The notes under the pieces: generated by a model
Database searches by the model: none
What the model was told of the DNA's origin: nothing
Seen by the model: only the letters and a program-made list of their open reading frames with translations
Part shown: positions 6,785 through 10,981 of the stretch, piece after piece
Numbering within the stretch: the first letter of the stretch is position 1
Layout: each line of letters starts with the position of its first letter
NCBI GenBank assembly: GCA_023391175.1
Contig: JAEWBL010000268.1
Location: 1-10,981 of the forward strand
Source of the DNA: Pseudomonadota bacterium
Lineage (GTDB): Bacteria; Pseudomonadota; Alphaproteobacteria; Rhizobiales; Xanthobacteraceae
Length of the DNA: 10,981 nt
Direction: 5' to 3'
Program-made: the position numbers and the translations under genes

Positions 6785-7687
6785 ATGCGTGTTTTTCGCA
6801 TTCCTGTGGGCGGGGGACGAGTCTTGACGTCATCGGGTTTGAATACGGGCGCGGAAGCGCCGGCCGGCACCAAGAGCAAGAGCCTCATCCGGAGGCTCGT
6901 GGGCGAGCCGCTCCTCCAGTTCATGGTGCTGGGCGCCATGATCTTCGCGGCCCATGCGGCGGTGACGCCGGCGGTGCCGAAGGAAAAGCTCATCGAGGTC
7001 ACCCCCGAGGTGCGCCAGAGCATCGTCGATGCCTTCAAGTCCACCCACGAGGGCCGCGAGCCGGGGCCGGACGAATATCGCAAGCTGGTGGACGTCTGGA
7101 TCCTGAACGAGATCACCTTCCGCGAGGCGCTGGCGCAGGGCCTCGACAAGGGCGACGAGATGATCCGCGACCGCATCGTCCACAAGATGCGCCTGCTCAT
7201 CTTCAACGGCGTGGAGGTCAAGGAGCCGACCCGCGCCGAGCTCGAAGCCTGGTATGAGAAGCGCCGGGCGCAGTATGACGTGCCCGAGACCATCAGCTTC
7301 ATCTCCGTCCCCTTCACCGGCCCCAACGCCGAGGCGGACGCCCGCGCGACGCTGGAGGAGATTCTGGCCGGCACGGAATCCGAGGATACGCAGAACCGCG
7401 CCCTCATCTTCGGCGAGCGCCCGCGCAAGTCGCTGGAGCCGTCCTTCGGCACGCCCTTCGTCGAGACGCTCGTGACGCTGCCGCAGGGCGAGTGGCGCGT
7501 TGTCCAGTCGAAGGATGGCTGGAACGTGGTCCGCCTTGATGCCTATGCGTCCGGCCATCCCACCGATCTCGATGAGGTGTCCGCCCAGGTCGCGCTGGCC
7601 TGGAAGGATGAGCGCCGCCGCATCCTCGGCATCGCCGCGACCAAGGACCTCGGCAACGCCTACGTCATCCGGCGTGGCGAGCCATGA
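6785..7687 (+). CDS. Membrane-anchored PpiC/SurA-like peptidylprolyl isomerase
   Basis: Encodes 300 aa. After a ~40-residue cytoplasmic N-terminus, one membrane segment (about 41-61, EPLLQFMVLGAMIFAAHAAV) anchors a periplasmic chaperone. Residues 95-140 (YRKLVDVWILNEITFREALA, GLDKGDEMIRDRIVHKMRLL) are the helical SurA/PpiD-type region. Residues about 168-255 are a degenerate rotamase-like domain (ETISFISVPF, FGTPFVETLVTLPQGEW, SKDGWNVVRLD). Such proteins fold or escort envelope proteins; catalytic PPIase activity is not assured. The ATG at 6785 has GAGGTGG five bases upstream. Alternatives are GTG 6776, which lacks a good SD, and TTG 6825, which follows GGGGGACGAG and would still keep the membrane segment. 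Its stop overlaps the next start (ATGA), so it is probably translationally coupled to the HupE/UreJ_2 gene and may serve that protein. Confidence 0.75.
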   Translation: MRVFRIPVGGGRVLTSSGLNTGAEAPAGTKSKSLIRRLVGEPLLQFMVLGAMIFAAHAAVTPAVPKEKLIEVTPEVRQSIVDAFKSTHEGREPGPDEYRKLVDVWILNEITFREALAQGLDKGDEMIRDRIVHKMRLLIFNGVEVKEPTRAELEAWYEKRRAQYDVPETISFISVPFTGPNAEADARATLEEILAGTESEDTQNRALIFGERPRKSLEPSFGTPFVETLVTLPQGEWRVVQSKDGWNVVRLDAYASGHPTDLDEVSAQVALAWKDERRRILGIAATKDLGNAYVIRRGEP

Positions 7688-8688
7688 TCGACCGCGCGAT
7701 GACGACACAAGTCGCGAAAACGTCCGCGCGCCGCGCCCTCCGGTCCGGCCTGCTCGCGGTGCTGGCGCTGTTCTGCGCGCTCCTGCTGCCCTCGCTGGCG
7801 GCGCGGGCGCATGAGGCGACCATGGCGGTCATCACCCTGCGCGAGATCGCGCCGGGCCGCTTCATCGGCCAGTGGACCATGCCGCCGGTGGACGTGACCC
7901 TGCAGCCCATCTTTCCGGCCCATTGCGAATGGAACCCGCCCGAGCTGGTCTGCGGCGAGCGCGGGCTCACCGGCCGCCTCAGCTTCATGGGCCTCGGCAG
8001 CAAGCAGTCGGTGGCGACCATCCGCGTGGTGCCGCGCGAGGGACCGACGGTCGCCTACACAGTCAGCGCCGCCAAGCCCACCATGATGGTGGCGAGCGAG
8101 CCGGGCACCAATCTCGCGGTGTGGGCCGATCTCGCGGACACCTATGTGAATCTCGGCATCGACCACATCCTGCGCGGCATCGACCACCTGCTGTTCGTGC
8201 TGGGCCTGATCTGGATCGTGAAGGGCGGCTGGCGGCTGGTGAAGACCATCACCGCATTCACGGTCGGCCATTCCATTTCGCTCGCCGCCGCCACCTTCGG
8301 CTGGGTGGGCGTGCCCGAGCGGCCGCTCAATGCCGCCATCGCGCTGTCCATCGTCTTCGTGGGCGTCGAGATCGTGAAGATGCAACGGGGCGAGCCGGGG
8401 CTGACCGCGCGCTATCCCTGGGTCGTCGCCTTCGCCTTCGGCCTCCTGCACGGCCTCGGCTTCGCCACGGCGCTCACCGCGCTCGGCATCCCGCAAGCGA
8501 CGCTGCCCATCGCGCTCCTGTTCTTCAATGTGGGCGTGGAGATCGGCCAGCTGATGTTCGTCATGGCGGTGCTCGCCCTCATGTGGGCGCACCGGCAGGC
8601 GCAGGCGCTGCTGCCCCGCTGGGGCGCGGCCATCCCGGCCTATGTCATCGGCTCCGTCGCCTCGTTCTGGTTCCTCACCCGCATCTGA
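7684..8688 (+). CDS. HupE/UreJ_2-family membrane protein with periplasmic domain
   Basis: Encodes 334 aa and resembles the longer HupE/UreJ_2 family (PF13795 type). A signal peptide ends at ARA, leaving His43-Glu as the mature N-terminus. A periplasmic domain (about 43-145) has two cysteines, Cys81 and Cys90 (HCEWNPPELVC). It is followed by about six membrane helices. The conserved histidine motifs of the family are present: 'GIDHILRGIDHLLFVLGL' (Asp160/His161, Asp167/His168), 'FTVGHSISL' (His196), 'GVEIVKM' (Glu229) and 'FGLLHGLGFA' (His256). HupE/UreJ proteins are regarded as nickel or related metal transporters tied to hydrogenase and urease, but neither enzyme is encoded in this window. 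The ATG at 7684 overlaps the PPIase stop (ATGA); Met at 7699 is a weaker alternative. The next gene starts 36 bp downstream with a good SD. The family call is firm; the substrate is unknown. Confidence 0.83.
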   Translation: MIDRAMTTQVAKTSARRALRSGLLAVLALFCALLLPSLAARAHEATMAVITLREIAPGRFIGQWTMPPVDVTLQPIFPAHCEWNPPELVCGERGLTGRLSFMGLGSKQSVATIRVVPREGPTVAYTVSAAKPTMMVASEPGTNLAVWADLADTYVNLGIDHILRGIDHLLFVLGLIWIVKGGWRLVKTITAFTVGHSISLAAATFGWVGVPERPLNAAIALSIVFVGVEIVKMQRGEPGLTARYPWVVAFAFGLLHGLGFATALTALGIPQATLPIALLFFNVGVEIGQLMFVMAVLALMWAHRQAQALLPRWGAAIPAYVIGSVASFWFLTRI

Positions 8689-8724
8689 GCCCTACCGGGC
8701 GCGCACCTTGGAAGGACATTCGTC

Positions 8725-9336
8725 ATGAAGTCCCAAAGCCCGAATCCGGCGCTTGTCCTCGCCGGCCTGCTGGCCATGATCCCGCTGTCTCCGGCCCTCG
8801 CCCATACGGGCACGGGCATGCAGATCGGCCTTCAGAGCGGCTTTCTTCATCCGCTCTCCGGCGCGGACCACATCATTGCCATGGTGGCGGTGGGCCTGTG
8901 GGGCGCGCAGCTCGGCAACCCGGCCATCTGGGTGCTGCCCATCACCTTCCCGCTGGTGATGGCGGTGGGTGGCCTCATCGGCGTGACGGGCATCGACCTG
9001 CCCTTCGTCGAGCTGATGATCGCGCTGTCCGGCATCGCGCTGGGCGCCATGGTGGCCCTGAACATCCGCCCGCCGCTGTGGGTGGCGGCGACGATTGTCG
9101 GCGTGTTCGCCATCTTCCACGGCTATGCCCACGGCAAGGAACTGCCGGATGCGGCCGATGCCGTCGCGTTCGCGGTGGGCTTCGTGGTCGCCACCGGCAT
9201 GCTCCACCTGCTCGGCATCCTCATCGGTGTCGCGGTGCGCTGGGAGGCGGGGGCGAAGGCGGTGCGCGCCTGCGGCGCTGCCATCGGCTGCCTTGGCGTC
9301 TACTTCCTGCTCGGTGCCATCGGGATCATCGAATGA
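8725..9336 (+). CDS. HupE/UreJ family protein (putative Ni/Co-type metal transporter)
   Basis: Encodes 203 aa, the usual length for HupE/UreJ (PF04955). A signal peptide ends at ALA, so the mature protein starts with His27 (HTGTG). About six membrane helices follow. All family histidine motifs are present: 'GFLHPLSGADHIIAMVAVG' (His42, Asp48, His49), 'FHGYAHGKE' (His132, His136, Glu139) and 'GMLHLLGI' (His161). These residues are thought to guide a divalent metal ion, nickel in the characterised members, across the inner membrane. The ATG at 8725 is preceded by GGAAGGA at about 8710-8716, the best Shine-Dalgarno in this cluster, suggesting it is the most strongly translated member. Its stop overlaps the next ATG (ATGA). 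The gene symbol hupE is avoided because no hydrogenase genes are visible. Confidence 0.85.
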   Translation: MKSQSPNPALVLAGLLAMIPLSPALAHTGTGMQIGLQSGFLHPLSGADHIIAMVAVGLWGAQLGNPAIWVLPITFPLVMAVGGLIGVTGIDLPFVELMIALSGIALGAMVALNIRPPLWVAATIVGVFAIFHGYAHGKELPDAADAVAFAVGFVVATGMLHLLGILIGVAVRWEAGAKAVRACGAAIGCLGVYFLLGAIGIIE

Positions 9337-9962
9337 CACGTCTTTTCCGGCGCGCCGCGACAGCCGGCGCGCTTGCCTGCCTCTTCGCGCTCACGCCCAG
9401 CCTCGCCCATGCCCACCTCGTGGACACGCGACTCGGCGATTTCTATTCCGGCGCGCTGCATCCGCTGACCGATTTCGAGCAGATCCTGCCCTGGCTCGCG
9501 CTGGCGGTGCTCGCCGCCTTCCAGGGACCGCGCACGGCGCGCTGGGTGGTGCTCGCCTTCCCGCTGGCGCTGGCCGCCGGCGGGGCGCTGTCACTGGTGC
9601 TGCCGCCGCCGCCCTTCGCGCCGGTGGCGGGCGTCACGCTCGTGGCGCTCACCGGCCTCGCCGTCGCCGCGCAGCTCAGGCTGCCGCTCGCGGCCCTGTT
9701 GGTGCTGGCGGTGGGGCTCGGCCTGCTCGATGGCTACCAGAACGGCGGCGCCATGCTGGCGAGCACCGACCGGTTCCTGTTCCTCTCCGGCGTGACGGTG
9801 ATCGGCTACGCCTTTGTCACTCTCGCGCTGGGCTGCGCCGTCGCCTTCCTCTCCGGCGTCGGCGGCTGGCGACCCATCGCGCTCCGGGCGGCGGGAAGCT
9901 GGGTCGCGGCGGTGGGAATCATGGTGCTGGGCCTTCATCTGGTGTCGCGCGGGGTCGGCTGA
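9333..9962 (+). CDS. Degenerate HupE/UreJ-like membrane protein
   Basis: Encodes 209 aa. A signal peptide ending AHA gives a mature N-terminus at His28 (HLVDTRLGDF), then about six hydrophobic helices. It aligns with the preceding HupE protein: 'DFYSGALHPLTDFEQIL' (36-52) parallels 'GFLHPLSGADHII', and 'LLDGYQNGGA' (131-140) parallels 'FHGYAHGKE'. His43 is kept, but the Asp-His pair has become Glu-Gln and the two helix histidines have become Asp and Asn. The His of 'GMLHLLGI' also has no clear counterpart. So it is a HupE-fold protein that has lost most of the candidate metal path, perhaps a partner subunit of the preceding protein. The ATG at 9333 overlaps the previous stop (ATGA). No terminator hairpin is seen after its stop. 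The homology is read by eye and moderately certain. Confidence 0.75.
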   Translation: MTRLFRRAATAGALACLFALTPSLAHAHLVDTRLGDFYSGALHPLTDFEQILPWLALAVLAAFQGPRTARWVVLAFPLALAAGGALSLVLPPPPFAPVAGVTLVALTGLAVAAQLRLPLAALLVLAVGLGLLDGYQNGGAMLASTDRFLFLSGVTVIGYAFVTLALGCAVAFLSGVGGWRPIALRAAGSWVAAVGIMVLGLHLVSRGVG

Positions 9963-9997
9963 TCCCGCGCCAGCCCCGCTCACGGCGTCGCGAACGA

Positions 9998-10037
9998 CAT
10001 TACGGAAGCTTAATCCAGCCGCCAGATTGCCGTAACG
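9998..10037. promoter_or_regulatory. Inverted repeat in the degP-like upstream region
   Basis: CATTACGG (9998-10005) and CCGTAACG (10030-10037) are inverted copies with one mismatch, 24 bases apart, in the 139-bp gap before the protease gene. The gap is clearly more AT-rich here than its surroundings (AAGCTTAATCC), as expected for a promoter. Envelope-stress control is usual for DegP genes, but I could not fit a known sigma or regulator site. Confidence 0.3.
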
Positions 10038-10063
10038 ATCCAAGCCTTAGCTTCCCTCTCGAA

Positions 10064-10081
10064 CCTGCCGGGCATGGCAGG
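10064..10081 (+). other. Leader hairpin before the degP-like gene
   Basis: CCTGCC (10064-10069) pairs with GGCAGG (10076-10081) around GGGCAT, ending about 5 bases before the purine-rich SD (AGAGAG, 10086-10091). If transcribed, the hairpin would sit next to the ribosome binding site. It has no T-run, so it is not a terminator. The significance is uncertain. Confidence 0.3.
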
Positions 10082-10101
10082 CAACAGAGAGAATGCGACG
10101 C

Positions 10102-10981
10102 ATGACCCGCTCCCCCTCCACCCCTTCCGTGACGAAGCGCAACCGCCGCGCCATGCTCGCGGGCGTTTTCGGTCTCGCGCTCGCCGGCGTGGTGGCCGGC
10201 CAGTTCGTCCCGCCCGCCAATTCTCCGGCCCTCGCGCAGATCACCACCAGCCAGCCGGCCAACACCTTCTCCTTCGCCGACATCGTCGAGAAGGTCTCGC
10301 CCGCCGTCGTCTCGGTGAAGGTGAAGAAGGACATCAGCGACCAGCAGATGGCCATGGGCGGCGAGGGCCTCGGCGGCAACGTCCCGCCCCAGATCGAGGA
10401 ATTCCTGAAGCGCTTCGGCTTCGGCCAGGGCGGCCCCGGCATGGGTCCGGGCGGTCCCGGCGGCCCCGGCATGGGCCCGCGCGGCGGCATGGGCCCCAAG
10501 GGCGAACGTCCGGTGGTGGGCCAGGGCTCCGGCTTCATCATCTCGGCTGACGGCTATGTGGTCACCAACAACCACGTGGTGGACGGCGCCGACGAGGTGG
10601 ACGTGACCACCACCGACGGCAAGGAATACGTCGCCAAGGTGATCGGCACCGATCCGCGCACCGACGTGGCCCTGCTCAAGATCGAGAACGTCACCAACAT
10701 GCCGTGGGTGAAGCTCGCCGATGGCGCGCCCCGCGTCGGCGACTGGGTGATCGCGGTCGGCAACCCCTTCGGCCTTGGCGGCACCGTGACCGCCGGCATC
10801 GTCTCGGCCCGCGGCCGCGACATCGGCTCCGGCCCGTATGACGACTTCATCCAGATCGACGCCCCCATCAACCGGGGCAATTCCGGCGGCCCGACCTTCT
10901 CGCTGAACGGTGAGGTGATCGGCATGAACACCGCAATCGTCTCTCCCTCGGGCGGCAACGTGGGCATCGCCTTCGCCATCC
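10102..10981 (+). CDS. degP: Do/DegP-family periplasmic serine protease, 5' part
   Basis: 293 codons are visible and the gene continues past the window edge. An N-terminal basic region and a hydrophobic segment (19-45, ending ALA) direct it to the periplasm. The HtrA catalytic triad is complete: His158 in 'VVTNNHVV', Asp188 in '[11 protein letters not shown]' and Ser261 in 'INRGNSGGP'. '[19 protein letters not shown]' (218-236) is also typical. DegP proteins degrade or refold damaged envelope proteins; the usual C-terminal PDZ domains would lie beyond the window. A Gly/Pro/Met-rich insert at about 107-134 sits in the loop region before the protease core and comes from a 30-bp tandem repeat. 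An in-frame ATG at 10093 is an alternative start, but 10102 has better spacing from AGAGAG. The gene stands apart from the HupE cluster by 139 bp and probably has its own promoter. The family is firm; which Do paralogue it is remains open. Confidence 0.92.
   Translation, partial: MTRSPSTPSVTKRNRRAMLAGVFGLALAGVVAGQFVPPANSPALAQITTSQPANTFSFADIVEKVSPAVVSVKVKKDISDQQMAMGGEGLGGNVPPQIEEFLKRFGFGQGGPGMGPGGPGGPGMGPRGGMGPKGERPVVGQGSGFIISADGYVVTNNHVVDGADEVDVTTTDGKEYVAKVIGTDPRTDVALLKIENVTNMPWVKLADGAPRVGDWVIAVGNPFGLGGTVTAGIVSARGRDIGSGPYDDFIQIDAPINRGNSGGPTFSLNGEVIGMNTAIVSPSGGNVGIAFAI
10429..10488 (+). repeat. 30-bp tandem repeat inside the degP-like gene
   Basis: GGCGGCCCCGGCATGGG occurs exactly at 10429-10445 and 10459-10475, 30 bases apart, with a decayed continuation to about 10500. 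The unit is ten codons and encodes [10 protein letters not shown] followed by [10 protein letters not shown]. Being in frame and a multiple of three, copy-number change would lengthen or shorten the loop without breaking the protein. Confidence 0.75.

Noticed and set aside
7872..9332. N-terminal extension of the third HupE-like frame (a continuous plus-strand frame from 7872).
   Set aside because: The upstream part overlaps both HupE genes out of frame and is Arg/His/Pro-rich. A proper signal peptide begins at the ATG at 9333, which overlaps the previous stop.
7684..9962. Naming the cluster as hydrogenase (hup) or urease (ure) accessory genes.
   Set aside because: No hydrogenase, urease or nickel-enzyme maturation gene is in the window; HupE/UreJ is a family name only here.
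9998..10037. ECF sigma-factor promoter (GGAA...CGT) before the DegP-like gene.
   Set aside because: GGAAG and the CGTAA element are about 22 bases apart, too far for the 16-17-base spacing of known ECF promoters.
1..10981. CRISPR array, tRNA/rRNA genes, insertion sequences, phage or integrase genes.
   Set aside because: No spaced repeat arrays, cloverleaf-like stretches with a CCA end, terminal inverted repeats with a transposase, or integrase motifs were seen on either strand.

Overview
The window is a GC-rich (by eye clearly above 60% G+C), gene-dense stretch of bacterial chromosome. The codon usage, the GspC/N-like protein with an 'ATRDRPLF..SRRPP' motif and the DegP-type protease suggest an alphaproteobacterium of the Hyphomicrobiales, possibly Xanthobacteraceae-like (Azorhizobium/Xanthobacter). 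That placement is inference from protein style. I see no rRNA, tRNA, CRISPR array, insertion sequence or phage gene, and no part of the window differs obviously in composition.

Layout. (1) 1-722: the last codons of an upstream gene, joined by an ATGA overlap to a GspC/GspN-like type II secretion protein. This is probably the distal end of a T2SS operon that lies mostly outside the window. (2) 836-1965: a TIGR02466-type 2-oxoglutarate/Fe(II) oxygenase-like protein starting at GTG, then a secreted CopC-domain-like protein 26 bp downstream. (3) 1862-4501, minus strand: a large fusion of an MFS-like membrane domain with a spermidine-synthase-like Rossmann domain. It converges on the CopC-like gene with a 104-bp tail-to-tail overlap. 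(4) 4625-6559, minus strand: a secreted PHP-superfamily (DUF3604) putative metallo-hydrolase, followed by a clear rho-independent terminator with a UUCG loop. (5) 6560-6784: a divergent intergenic region holding a 10-bp direct repeat spaced by 22 bp. (6) 6785-9962, plus strand: a tight four-gene cluster. It encodes a membrane-anchored PpiC/SurA-like foldase, a HupE/UreJ_2 protein with a periplasmic domain, a canonical HupE/UreJ protein, and a third small HupE-like protein that has lost most of its candidate metal-binding histidines. Two of the three junctions are ATGA overlaps. (7) 10102-10981: the 5' part of a Do/DegP-family periplasmic serine protease, cut by the window edge.

How they may work together. 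Apart from the oxygenase and possibly the fusion protein, everything here acts at or beyond the inner membrane: secretion, CopC-like periplasmic binding, periplasmic hydrolysis, folding, putative Ni/Co-type metal transport and protein quality control. The most interesting unit is the divergent DUF3604 / PPIase / three-HupE block. It looks like an uncharacterised envelope system that combines a metal-dependent secreted hydrolase, a dedicated foldase and a possibly heteromeric HupE-type transporter. No hydrogenase or urease gene is visible to explain the HupE proteins. The functional link is inference; the gene order and overlaps are seen directly.
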